From Lactobacillus sp. ESL0785 (GTDB lineage Bacteria; Bacillota; Bacilli; Lactobacillales; Lactobacillaceae), in the NCBI RefSeq assembly GCF_029395455.1, contig NZ_CP113916.1, forward strand, positions 1-64,000: DNA of 64,000 nt. The letters run 5' to 3'. Of the stretch, positions 36,705 through 44,941 are shown piece by piece. The first letter of the stretch is position 1; each line of letters opens with the position of its first letter. The position numbers and the translations under genes are program-made. The notes under the pieces were generated by a model. That model saw only the letters and a list, made by a program, of their open reading frames with translations, ran no database searches and was not told where the DNA came from.

Positions 36705-36728
36705 AAAATGCAAATTACGATTTATATT
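36700..36728 (+). promoter_or_regulatory. Promoter of the sugar-acid operon
   Basis: TTGCAA (36700-36705) and TATATT (36723-36728) have exactly 17 bp between them. Transcription should start near 36735, inside the operator palindrome. Confidence 0.7.
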
Positions 36729-36733
36729 TATAG

Positions 36734-36747
36734 GGTAATCGATTACC
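36734..36747. promoter_or_regulatory. LacI-type operator palindrome
   Basis: GGTAATCGATTACC is a perfect 14-bp palindrome with the central CG of LacI-family operators, placed at the expected transcription start. Binding by the divergent LacI protein is inferred. Confidence 0.75.
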
Positions 36748-36810
36748 TCATAGGAAATAAAATTATAAATTAAATAAGCTTATGTGAATTATGAGATTAG
36801 AAGGAGAATA

Positions 36811-38103
36811 ATGATGAGTTCTACGATAATAGCGATACTGCTTTTAGTAACGTTTGCTTTATTTATTGCTTACATCTTAAAGGGCGGGAACCTAATGATT
36901 GGGTTCTTCGTTATGGCTATCTTGTGGTGCATTATTGGTTTAGTACCGTTCAATGAAGCAATACAAAAAGTATTTGCGGAACCAGCATTGAATTATGGAC
37001 CAACGATTATCTATATTGTTTTTGGTTCTTGGTTTGGTCGCGTTTTGGTAGATAGTGGGATTGCGCCTGCAATTTCAGAGGCAACTAAGTCGATTGGTAA
37101 AAAGAAACCATTACTAGCTGCTATTTTAGTAATTTTGGTTACGGCATTTATCTTTGTTAGTGCATACGGTGTAGGGTCCGTAATTGCAATTGGAGTAATT
37201 TTATTGCCGATTCTATTGTCGGTGGGTTTGCCAAGGGATTTGGCACTAGCTGCTTTTTCGATGGCAATTGGTGCACCAATGTATATTAATGTTGTTTTAT
37301 ATAACCAAATGAAAGCTTTTTTCCCTAAAGCTTTGTATAACAACAAATATCTTACTTTTGGGATCTGTGCTGCTGTAGTTCAGTTAATAGCTGTCATTTT
37401 GTTTTTAATTGTAAATCACAAGAAAATTGATCCTAGTCAAGCAGACAAAAACTTGGAATTGATTGGTGCAGAGAATACAGAAATAAAAATTTCTAAGGTT
37501 CCAAAAATTGCATATATTATTCCGATTATCCCAGTTGCAATGAACATGTTATTCAAATGGGATGCTGTGCCAGCACTGACACTTGCTAGTTTAATAGCTG
37601 TTTTTATTACTGGTCAATTTAAAAATTATAAGAAGGGAATCGATTTCCTTAATGACACAATTAAACATGCAATCAGTGATATTGCTGGATTGATTATGTT
37701 TTTGATGGCCTTAGAATTCTTCACTGGTGCAGCTACGATTAATGCAGAAAAGTTTCGACCAGTTTTAGCAGCATTGCTGCCTCATCAGCACTTAGTTTTA
37801 TGTATTGCATTAGGTGTTTTGGCTCCACTTGCATTGTTTAGAGGGCCACTGCATGTCTGGGGTGCCGGAGCTGCAACTGCTGCTGTTTTGGTAGGAACTG
37901 GATTGTTTAATGATGCGTTCTTATTACCTTTGTTGTATGTTCCAACGTTAATGGCTGTTTCAGTTGATATTACACAGTCATGGAATGTTTGGGGACTAGA
38001 TTATATGAAAGTAGATTCAAAAGGCTTTTTGAAATATGGCGTTCCTGTAATGTGGATAGTTTCCATTATCAATGAAGTTCTTGTCTTTTACTTTTTCGGC
38101 TAA
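36811..38103 (+). CDS. Sugar-acid permease (GntP/ion-transporter superfamily-like)
   Basis: This 430-residue membrane protein has about 12 hydrophobic segments, with a glycine- and proline-rich central part (GPLHVWGAGAATAAVL) like GntP/CitMHS-type proton symporters. ATG 36811 follows AAGGAG (an alternative ATG is 36814). As first gene before a PfkB kinase and KDPG aldolase, it probably imports the substrate, perhaps a gluconate-like or 2-keto-3-deoxy sugar acid. The family assignment is by pattern and not firm. Confidence 0.7.
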   Translation: MMSSTIIAILLLVTFALFIAYILKGGNLMIGFFVMAILWCIIGLVPFNEAIQKVFAEPALNYGPTIIYIVFGSWFGRVLVDSGIAPAISEATKSIGKKKPLLAAILVILVTAFIFVSAYGVGSVIAIGVILLPILLSVGLPRDLALAAFSMAIGAPMYINVVLYNQMKAFFPKALYNNKYLTFGICAAVVQLIAVILFLIVNHKKIDPSQADKNLELIGAENTEIKISKVPKIAYIIPIIPVAMNMLFKWDAVPALTLASLIAVFITGQFKNYKKGIDFLNDTIKHAISDIAGLIMFLMALEFFTGAATINAEKFRPVLAALLPHQHLVLCIALGVLAPLALFRGPLHVWGAGAATAAVLVGTGLFNDAFLLPLLYVPTLMAVSVDITQSWNVWGLDYMKVDSKGFLKYGVPVMWIVSIINEVLVFYFFG

Positions 38104-38126
38104 TTAATTTAAGAAAGGAAAAAATC

Positions 38127-39089
38127 ATGTCAGAAGTAATTACTATTGGGGAACCACTAGTTACATTTTGTTCAAAGGAACCTGATGTTTCACTAGATGA
38201 TGCCCTTGAATTTCACAAAATCCTTGCAGGAGCTGAACTGAATGTGGCTATTGGTGTAAAACGTTTAGGACACTCAGTAGAGTATGTTACCAGAGTTGGT
38301 GAAGACCCATTAGGTAAGTATGTGCAAAAGGCAATTGCTGCTCATAAAGTAGGAACTAAGTATGTAAGCTATGATGACACATACTTTACAGGGCACCAAT
38401 TAAAACAACTAGTAACTCATGGAGACCCATTTGTTTTTAACTACCGTAAGGATTCAGCTGCTTGCCATTTACAAGCTGAACAGCTTGATGATATAGATTT
38501 GTCTGATGTTAAAATTGCGCATATGTCAGGAATATTCCCAGCAATTTCAGATACTGCAGAACATACTTTTAGAGTGTTTTATCAAAAATTGATTGCAGCT
38601 AAAAAATTGATTACTTTTGATCCAAATTTGCGTCCACCATTATGGAAGAGTAAAGACTATATGATAAAGACGATCAATGAGTTAGCTGGAATGGCTGACA
38701 TTGTTCTACCTGGCATTAATGAAGGCAAAATTCTGATGGGTTCAGATGATCCTGAAGCAATTGCTGATTTTTACCTTAAAGGTGAAAGAACTCATACTGT
38801 TATGGTAAAACTTGGAGCTGAAGGAGTCTTTGTCAAGAATGATAAAAATGAAAAGTATGTCGTTTCTGGATTTAAAGCAGACAAAGTTATGGATACTGTA
38901 GGTGCTGGTGATGGTTTTGCTTTAGGACTGATTACAGCACTCCTTGAAGGTAAAAGCATGAAAACAGCTGCAATACGTGGGAATGCTGTAGGTTGTATGC
39001 AAGTGCAAACCTTGGGTGATAACGACGGTTATCCTACTCCAGAAAAATTAGCAGCCTTTTATCAAAAAGAGGGAGTTTCTGAGGAATGA
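38127..39089 (+). CDS. kdgK: PfkB family sugar kinase, probable 2-keto-3-deoxygluconate kinase
   Basis: This 320-residue carbohydrate kinase of the PfkB/ribokinase fold has an N-terminal GEPLVTF, an AGAELNVAIGVKRLG segment and the C-terminal catalytic motif DTVGAGDGFALG with the base Asp. KDG kinase makes 2-keto-3-deoxy-6-phosphogluconate, the substrate of the aldolase encoded three genes downstream. The specificity is inferred from that pairing. AAAGGAAA precedes the ATG. It overlaps the next gene by 4 bases. Confidence 0.85.
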   Translation: MSEVITIGEPLVTFCSKEPDVSLDDALEFHKILAGAELNVAIGVKRLGHSVEYVTRVGEDPLGKYVQKAIAAHKVGTKYVSYDDTYFTGHQLKQLVTHGDPFVFNYRKDSAACHLQAEQLDDIDLSDVKIAHMSGIFPAISDTAEHTFRVFYQKLIAAKKLITFDPNLRPPLWKSKDYMIKTINELAGMADIVLPGINEGKILMGSDDPEAIADFYLKGERTHTVMVKLGAEGVFVKNDKNEKYVVSGFKADKVMDTVGAGDGFALGLITALLEGKSMKTAAIRGNAVGCMQVQTLGDNDGYPTPEKLAAFYQKEGVSEE

Positions 39090-39715
39090 AATTGCAGGTT
39101 GCAATTGATCGTATAAAGTTAGACGAAGCAGTAGCTTTAGCTAATGAGTTAGATGGAATTGCTGATGTAATTGAGTTTGGAACTTCTTTAGTTAAGGACT
39201 ATGGCTTTTATGCAATTGCTGAAGAAAAAATTAAATTACGAAGAAGTTTGCTTTTGTTAGACACAAAAACTAACGATGAAGGATTTTATGAATTTAAACA
39301 AGGCTATGCTACAGGAGCCGACATTTTGACTGTCATGGGTTATGCTAGCAGGTCAACTTTGGATAATGTTTATGAGGTATCACAAAGGAAACGTAAAAAA
39401 GTGTTAATTGACTTGATGGGTCTTGGCAAGGGAGATATTGCAAGAATAGCATGTTATCCGGATGCAATATTCAATTTGCATAATTCGTATGATGAAAAAG
39501 ATAACATTGAGCTTACAGCTCAAGTAGCAAATTTTAAAAATAGATTTCCTGAAATTGCAAATATAGCAGTTGCTGGGAAAATAAATTTAAATGTGGCACA
39601 AGCTTTGTCAGAGCAAGGATTAACCAATATAGTGATTGTTGGAAGTAAAATCATCCAAGATCATGATCCTGTAAAAATGGCCAAGAAATTTCAAGAGGTA
39701 TTGCATGATGGCTAA
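39086..39715 (+). CDS. HUMPS-family lyase (3-hexulose-6-phosphate synthase-like)
   Basis: This 209-residue OMP-decarboxylase-suprafamily protein has the metal/catalytic motif LDTKTNDEG (the family pattern D-x-K-x-x-D), a start LQVAIDRIKLDEA and a late NIVIVGSKI phosphate site. Relatives are 3-hexulose-6-phosphate synthase (formaldehyde plus ribulose-5-phosphate) and 3-keto-gulonate-6-phosphate decarboxylase. Coupling to a SIS hexuloisomerase that starts within its 3' end favours the hexulose branch, but either is possible. Confidence 0.82.
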   Translation: MKLQVAIDRIKLDEAVALANELDGIADVIEFGTSLVKDYGFYAIAEEKIKLRRSLLLLDTKTNDEGFYEFKQGYATGADILTVMGYASRSTLDNVYEVSQRKRKKVLIDLMGLGKGDIARIACYPDAIFNLHNSYDEKDNIELTAQVANFKNRFPEIANIAVAGKINLNVAQALSEQGLTNIVIVGSKIIQDHDPVKMAKKFQEVLHDG

Positions 39716-40262
39716 GACTAACGAATTAATTGCTAAGGTTTTAGAAGAAATTACCACGGTTTTACATAAAATTGATGAGCAACAAATTGCACAATTTACA
39801 GAGCTAATTGCTCATAGTAAGCGGATATTTGTCTTAGGCACTGGTAGATCAGGATTGGTTGCCAAGAGCTTCGCTATGAGATTAATGCAGCTCGGTTATA
39901 CAGTTTATGTGATAGGTGAGACGATAACCCCCGCTGTGGAATCTGGTGATTTGTTAGTTTCAGTTTCTGGCTCAGGTAAGACAGCCAATATACTTGACCT
40001 TAGTACTAAAGCAAGATCAATAGGTGCAAAGGTAGCTGCCGTTACGAGCGATTCTCAATCACCAATAACTAAAGTCACTGATACATTTTTAATCGTACCT
40101 GGTGCAACTAAAAATGGTAATGGTATAAAGTCTGTTCAGCTATTAAGTACCCTATTTGACCAAGGTGTTCAAATAATTTTGGATGTAGTATGTTCAAAGT
40201 TAAGTCTAGAAAACAATGTGTCTAATTTGGAAGCAAAAGAAAGACACAGCAATATGGAATAG
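39705..40262 (+). CDS. hxlB: SIS-domain 6-phospho-3-hexuloisomerase (first copy)
   Basis: This 185-residue SIS-fold isomerase has the phosphate-binding text VLGTGRSGLVAKSFAMRL and SVSGSGKTANIL, which is characteristic of 6-phospho-3-hexuloisomerase (arabino-3-hexulose-6-phosphate to fructose-6-phosphate). It overlaps the HUMPS gene by 11 bases; the start may be 39705 or 39708. A paralogue lies at 46878, in the neighbouring operon. The product fits the preceding synthase, but the physiological direction is unknown. Confidence 0.85.
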   Translation: MMAKTNELIAKVLEEITTVLHKIDEQQIAQFTELIAHSKRIFVLGTGRSGLVAKSFAMRLMQLGYTVYVIGETITPAVESGDLLVSVSGSGKTANILDLSTKARSIGAKVAAVTSDSQSPITKVTDTFLIVPGATKNGNGIKSVQLLSTLFDQGVQIILDVVCSKLSLENNVSNLEAKERHSNME

Positions 40263-40273
40263 AGGAAAAAATA

Positions 40274-40927
40274 ATGCTAATAAAGTTCGATTTGATTAAA
40301 AAAGTAAAAAGAGCGGGCGTTGTAGCTGTTGTTCGAGGGAAAGATGAGAACAATTCTTTTGAAACAGCTAAGGCTTGTATAGCTGGAAAAATAACAGCAA
40401 TTGAATTGGCATTTACGTCACCCAACGCTGATATAACAATAAAGAGATTACATGATGACTACAAAAACAATCAGGATGTAATTATTGGTGCAGGAACGGT
40501 TTTAGATGCGCAGACTGCAAGAATGGCAATCGTTGCTGGTGCTGACTTTATTGTTAGTCCATCTTTTAATGAAGAAACTGCAAAGTTATGTAATTTGTAT
40601 TCAATTCCTTATATGCCAGGATGTTTTAGTCCAACAGAGATTCAGACAGCGTTGTCTTATGGTGCTGATGTAATAAAGATTTTTCCGTCATCAATTGTGG
40701 GTAAAAATATTATCAAAGAAATTCACGGGCCATTTCCAAATGTTAATATTATGCCGACCGGAGGTATCTCACTAGAAAATATGAACGAGTGGTTTGAAGT
40801 TGGTGCTTTTGTTGTTGGTGTTGGCGGTAGTTTAGTCGGTCCAGGAAGTAAGGAAGATTATCAGACTGTAACTGAAAATGCTAAAAGATTTCATGAAAAA
40901 TATCTTGATATTGTAAATAAGGAGTGA
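40274..40927 (+). CDS. eda: 2-keto-3-deoxy-6-phosphogluconate aldolase
   Basis: This class I aldolase cleaves KDPG to pyruvate and glyceraldehyde-3-phosphate, and may also act on 4-hydroxy-2-oxoglutarate. The 217-residue TIM barrel has AVVRGKDEN and the acidic AIELAF. The Schiff-base lysine is in DVIKIFPSS (about residue 135), and a MPTGGISLENM phosphate site is present. AGAGGAAAAAATA precedes the ATG. Together with the kinase it forms the lower Entner-Doudoroff branch, uncommon in homofermentative lactobacilli. Confidence 0.92.
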   Translation: MLIKFDLIKKVKRAGVVAVVRGKDENNSFETAKACIAGKITAIELAFTSPNADITIKRLHDDYKNNQDVIIGAGTVLDAQTARMAIVAGADFIVSPSFNEETAKLCNLYSIPYMPGCFSPTEIQTALSYGADVIKIFPSSIVGKNIIKEIHGPFPNVNIMPTGGISLENMNEWFEVGAFVVGVGGSLVGPGSKEDYQTVTENAKRFHEKYLDIVNKE

Positions 40928-40933
40928 TAAAAA

Positions 40934-41692
40934 ATGACATTAATAATTAACACACTTGTTTTTGAAAAAGAAATTCAAACTGGTAATAAGCAAATTAGTT
41001 TAGTTGACAGAATCGCTGACTTGGGTGCTGATGGGATAGAACTACGGCGAGAATATTTTAAAAATCCAGACCAAGAAATTAACGAAATAGGTTCAGCAAT
41101 TAAGGAAAAAGGGCTGCTCTTAAACTATAGCGTTCCAGATACTATTTTTGATGAAAAGGGTAACTTTAATTCGAAGTTAGCAAATTATTATCAAGAAGCT
41201 AAAAAGCTTGGTGCGCAAAAGATAAAGTTTAGTACGGGTAACTTTTATAAATATCATGGTGACTTAGTAAGTGATTTATCCACTTTACCGCTCGCTGAGA
41301 TTCAAACTACTGTTGAAAATGATCAAACAGTTATTAGCGGCAATCCAGATACTGTTTTTGACTTTTTAACAGCTGCTAGAAAAGCTGGGTTTAACTCTAT
41401 TGGTGCTACTTTTGACTTGGGAAACCTTGCTTTTATGGGTTTTGATCCAAATTTAGCAGCTAAGAAGTTATCTCCTTATGTTGCCTATATTCACTTGAAG
41501 AATCCAATGCTGACTTCTGAAGGTGTAATGCAAAATACAGAATCATTAGATAGAGGAATGTATAATTGGCGTTCAGTTATGCACTACTTACCTAATGATG
41601 TACAGTGTGCTTTTGAATTTGCAATGTCAAATGATGATATAATTAAAGATGAAATGAAAAAGTTTCATGAATACTTTGATAATTTGAGATAG
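40934..41692 (+). CDS. TIM-barrel sugar phosphate isomerase/epimerase
   Basis: This 252-residue protein of the xylose-isomerase-like TIM-barrel (AP endonuclease 2) superfamily has a metal-ligand pattern (DGIELRREYF, ATFDLGNLAF, YIHLKNP, CAFEFAMS). Such proteins isomerise or epimerise sugars or keto acids. The exact substrate is unknown. It is last in the LacI-regulated operon and would convert an imported sugar acid or an intermediate. AAGGAGTG precedes the ATG. Confidence 0.8.
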   Translation: MTLIINTLVFEKEIQTGNKQISLVDRIADLGADGIELRREYFKNPDQEINEIGSAIKEKGLLLNYSVPDTIFDEKGNFNSKLANYYQEAKKLGAQKIKFSTGNFYKYHGDLVSDLSTLPLAEIQTTVENDQTVISGNPDTVFDFLTAARKAGFNSIGATFDLGNLAFMGFDPNLAAKKLSPYVAYIHLKNPMLTSEGVMQNTESLDRGMYNWRSVMHYLPNDVQCAFEFAMSNDDIIKDEMKKFHEYFDNLR

Positions 41693-42069
41693 ATAATTGA
41701 GGTGCCAATTTTATGGTTAGCGTTATGGAGAATTACATTGTATTCAATGCAGTATTAGGAAATTTTTTAGACTGAATTATTAAATCATATTTACCATTTG
41801 ATTTTTGTTAAATGGTTAATGCAGGCAATTTGAGCCACCATATTTTGTTTCGAATATGGCGGCTCTTTTAATTTGTAATAATCAATTAAATGATTTTGGA
41901 TATGAGCTTTATTTCTTAATATGCTTTGCAAAAGAGCAAATTATTTTTAAAAATCTGTTGGTGGTCTTTTTTTGATTGCCAAAAATCATTAATTTTGCTT
42001 GTAAATTTTGGGTACAGTTTATTAAAATTCGGTATGCTAAATTGGGCTTAAAGCTTGCTTTGTAAACAT
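41693..42069. other. Gap between the two catabolic operons
   Basis: This gap contains the terminator listed next and the -35 region of the next operon. A 20-codon frame at 41714-41776 behind GAGGTG is the only small coding candidate and is not convincing. Confidence 0.5.
41830..41872 (+). terminator. Terminator of the sugar-acid operon
   Basis: GAGCCACCATATT and AATATGGCGGCTC pair (one mismatch) around TTGTTTCG, followed by TTTTA. Confidence 0.88.
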
Positions 42070-42085
42070 TGTAAACGCTTATAAT
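42055..42085 (+). promoter_or_regulatory. Promoter with overlapping cre-like site before the PRD regulator
   Basis: A consensus TATAAT lies at 42080-42085. The best -35 (TTGCTT, 42055-42060) has a long 19-bp spacer. TGTAAACGCTTATA (42070-42083) matches 13 of 14 cre positions and overlaps the -10, pointing to CcpA repression. Confidence 0.65.
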
Positions 42086-42112
42086 TAAAAATGGATGGAG
42101 GTGAGAAAGGAT

Positions 42113-44134
42113 TTGAATACAAAGGATAAGAATATTTTATTAAGAATTATTCAGGAAGGAAGTATTACTTCTCAAAGTTTACAAAAGGATTTTGCTTTAA
42201 CAAAAGGTCAGGTTGAATATCGAATTGCCAAAATAAATGAAGAATTGGTATTGAAGAGGTTACCGAAAATTCGGCGTATCAAACAAAAATATTATGTAGA
42301 TAAGGAGACAGCTTCTTATTTTCTAAATGATGATAAAAGGGACGTCTATTTTAGTCCAGAAGAAAGACGCAATATCATTATCACTTTGATTTTAGGTAGA
42401 GATAGTCCAGTTTCACTGATTGATTTAATTATTAATTTGAAAGTAAGTAAAAATACTGTTCTAACGGATATTAATTCGTTACGAAAAGAATTACAAACTG
42501 AAAATCTTAATATTAAAAACACTAGAAAATTGGGCTATTTTATTGCAGGCAATGAATGGACCAAACGAATTAGATTGCAGCAAGCTGTTAACCAAATTTG
42601 TACAACGTTTAAATTTAAAAGTGATGCAGTGACAAGTTTTATTAATTTTGAAAATTTAAGTCAGGTTCAACAAGACGTATCAGAAATTGAGCAAGCCCTG
42701 AATAAGCGCTATACAGATGAGAATTTTATTTCCTTAACATTTTATCTGTCTTTAATTTTAAAAAGAATAAAAAGAGGCCAAACAATTAAGAATGCTCAAA
42801 TTGGTAAAGATGAAGATATTGAACAGACAGATGAATATCAATTTCTGATAAATAATAAAACTGTATTTTCAAATATCCCTAAATATGAACTGCACTTTAT
42901 TGCACTATGCATTTTGAGCTCAAATGTTAGTGACCAAATAAGTTCGACAGATTCATATATCAGTCCAGAATTAAAAAATACTCTGTGGCAGTTTATTTAT
43001 AGTTTTGAACAAAATTCATTTATTGTATTACCAAATAAGGATGAATTAATCCAAAAACTTTTTAATCACTTTAGACCTGCATATTTCCGGATAAAGTATG
43101 GTTTTCCAACTTACAACCCGTTATATAAAGAAATCATTGAAAAATATTCGTCTTTACATGAAATTGTTAGACAATCAGTAACACCAATTAACCAATTTTT
43201 TGGCCACGAAATTTCGAACGAAGAGATAGCCTATATCACTTTATTCGTTGGTGGACATGTAGTGGAAAACAATCTGGATACAACTAATAACAAGATTATG
43301 ACAGCAATAACTATCTGTCCTAATGGAATTTCTGCTTCTAAAATTTTGCAGGCTACTTTAGAAAAAACTTTTCCTGAATTTAGTTTTTATCCAGCTTGCA
43401 CGGTAAGAGAATATAAAAATTTTATTCTACCTCATGATATTGTCTTTTCAACAGTACCGGTTGAATCAAAAAAGAAAGTATTTGTAATTAAAAACTTGAT
43501 GGATGCCGATAATATTCAGAGTTTAAGAAACGCAGTGTTTAAGGAATTGTTTAACTTAAATTATCGCGATATTAACTATGAACAAATAATTAGTGTGGTC
43601 CAAAAATATTCAAAAGTTAGTGATGCTAAAGGATTAAAACGTGGTATCAAACAATTATTAGCTACCCCTAAGAGTAAGTTGAATAGTGGCGCTATTACAG
43701 TGAAGCCTACAATTATTTATCTAGAAAGAAAACAATCGTGGCAAACAATTATGCAATTAGTTTCTCAGCCTCTGCTTGAGCAAGAAATTGTCACATCAAC
43801 ATTTTTGCCCAAGCTAGAAGCCGAATATCAGAATCAACCTGAATATATATTGATTGGCAACAAAATAGCTCTTTTGCATCTTAATCCAAGTGACATTAAG
43901 CAAAAGCTAGGTTTAAGTATTTTAGTTTCAAAGTATCGAATTAAATATGCCAATAGTAAAATTAATTTAATAGCTTTATTAACTACTCCTAATAAAGCCG
44001 AGCATTTAAACCTTTTGTTTAAAGTCAAGCAGCTTTCAGAAGATAAAGAGTTAATTAAACAACTTAGTTATTCAAATTCACAAGAAGAAGTTAAACATGT
44101 TTTAGAAACATTTTTTGAGAAAGTAGATGAGTAA
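42113..44134 (+). CDS. PRD-containing BglG/MtlR-type transcriptional activator
   Basis: This 673-residue regulator is controlled by PTS phosphorylation. From the N-terminus there are two HTH regions (about 1-60 and 95-145), two PRD domains (about 170-390), an EIIB-like domain with ITICPNGIS (about 405), and an EIIA-like C-terminus with a His in ALLHLNP. TTG 42113 is chosen because GGAGGTGAG ends 7 bases before it; ATG 42095 would overlap that site. It directly precedes EIIA, EIIB and EIIC of a galactitol-type PTS and should activate that operon when substrate is present. Confidence 0.85.
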   Translation: MNTKDKNILLRIIQEGSITSQSLQKDFALTKGQVEYRIAKINEELVLKRLPKIRRIKQKYYVDKETASYFLNDDKRDVYFSPEERRNIIITLILGRDSPVSLIDLIINLKVSKNTVLTDINSLRKELQTENLNIKNTRKLGYFIAGNEWTKRIRLQQAVNQICTTFKFKSDAVTSFINFENLSQVQQDVSEIEQALNKRYTDENFISLTFYLSLILKRIKRGQTIKNAQIGKDEDIEQTDEYQFLINNKTVFSNIPKYELHFIALCILSSNVSDQISSTDSYISPELKNTLWQFIYSFEQNSFIVLPNKDELIQKLFNHFRPAYFRIKYGFPTYNPLYKEIIEKYSSLHEIVRQSVTPINQFFGHEISNEEIAYITLFVGGHVVENNLDTTNNKIMTAITICPNGISASKILQATLEKTFPEFSFYPACTVREYKNFILPHDIVFSTVPVESKKKVFVIKNLMDADNIQSLRNAVFKELFNLNYRDINYEQIISVVQKYSKVSDAKGLKRGIKQLLATPKSKLNSGAITVKPTIIYLERKQSWQTIMQLVSQPLLEQEIVTSTFLPKLEAEYQNQPEYILIGNKIALLHLNPSDIKQKLGLSILVSKYRIKYANSKINLIALLTTPNKAEHLNLLFKVKQLSEDKELIKQLSYSNSQEEVKHVLETFFEKVDE

Positions 44135-44137
44135 AAC

Positions 44138-44605
44138 TTGAACTTTAGTGAGTATGTAGACGAAAAAACAATTTATCTGGGATTAGATGTCACAAATGTG
44201 CAAGAACTATTTCAGTTTATTGCCAATGATTTGGAAAAACATAATTTTGTACTGCCTGGATTTTTTGATTACCTAGTATCAAGAGAAGACAATTATCCTA
44301 CGGGGTTAAAGCTTAACAACTATGCGGTGGCAATTCCGCATGGCGATCCTAAATATATTCAAAAGCCTTTTGTGGCTGTAATAACACTTAATCATCCAAT
44401 AAAAATCAGACAAATGGATGATGCAAATACGGAACTAGATGTAAGGTTGTTGTTTTTGTTAGGGATGAATGCGAATAGCGCTCATCTGGATCTCTTAAAA
44501 GAAATAATTTCTTTAATTCAGCAAGAAAGTTTTGTTAGAAAAATAGGTACAGCTAAAACGAAGTCAGAGGTAGTAAAGGTTATTAGACAAGAAGAAAAGA
44601 AGTAA
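44138..44605 (+). CDS. PTS EIIA component, fructose/galactitol type
   Basis: This 155-residue EIIA domain has the phosphorylated histidine in VAIPHGD and the text EDNYPTGL upstream, both typical of the EIIA-fru/gat fold. It starts with TTG three bases after the PRD gene stops, so it is coupled to it. It receives phosphate from HPr and passes it to the next gene product. It is cytoplasmic. Confidence 0.86.
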   Translation: MNFSEYVDEKTIYLGLDVTNVQELFQFIANDLEKHNFVLPGFFDYLVSREDNYPTGLKLNNYAVAIPHGDPKYIQKPFVAVITLNHPIKIRQMDDANTELDVRLLFLLGMNANSAHLDLLKEIISLIQQESFVRKIGTAKTKSEVVKVIRQEEKK

Positions 44606-44610
44606 AAACT

Positions 44611-44907
44611 ATGAAAAAAATAAACATCTTGGTAGCTTGCGGAAGTGGTATCGCGACTTCAACTATTGCGGCCAATGAAATTGAAGATGTATGTAAAGAA
44701 TACGGAATAACAAACTACAGTATTTCTAAATGCAGTATGACAGAAATGTTAAGGATGAGTAAAAAAGTGGACATTGTTTTTACGACGAATAATTATCGCG
44801 GCGAAATAGACTCCCCATTGATGAATGTAACTGCGTTTATTACAGGAATAGGAACCGATAAATTAAAACAAAAAATAGGTGAAAAATTATTAGAACTATC
44901 TAACTGA
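44611..44907 (+). CDS. PTS EIIB component, galactitol type
   Basis: This 98-residue cytoplasmic EIIB has the active cysteine at position 10 in VACGSGIATSTIA, which is diagnostic for the lactose/galactitol-type IIB fold. It lies six bases after EIIA and 34 bases before EIIC in the same operon. Confidence 0.9.
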   Translation: MKKINILVACGSGIATSTIAANEIEDVCKEYGITNYSISKCSMTEMLRMSKKVDIVFTTNNYRGEIDSPLMNVTAFITGIGTDKLKQKIGEKLLELSN

Positions 44908-44941
44908 TAAGCATGAAAAAATCATATTAAGAGGGGGAAAA

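Noticed and set aside
36603..36713. N-terminal extension of the LacI regulator to ATG 36713
   Set aside because: It would place 37 atypical residues before the HTH and overlap the divergent promoter and cre-like site.
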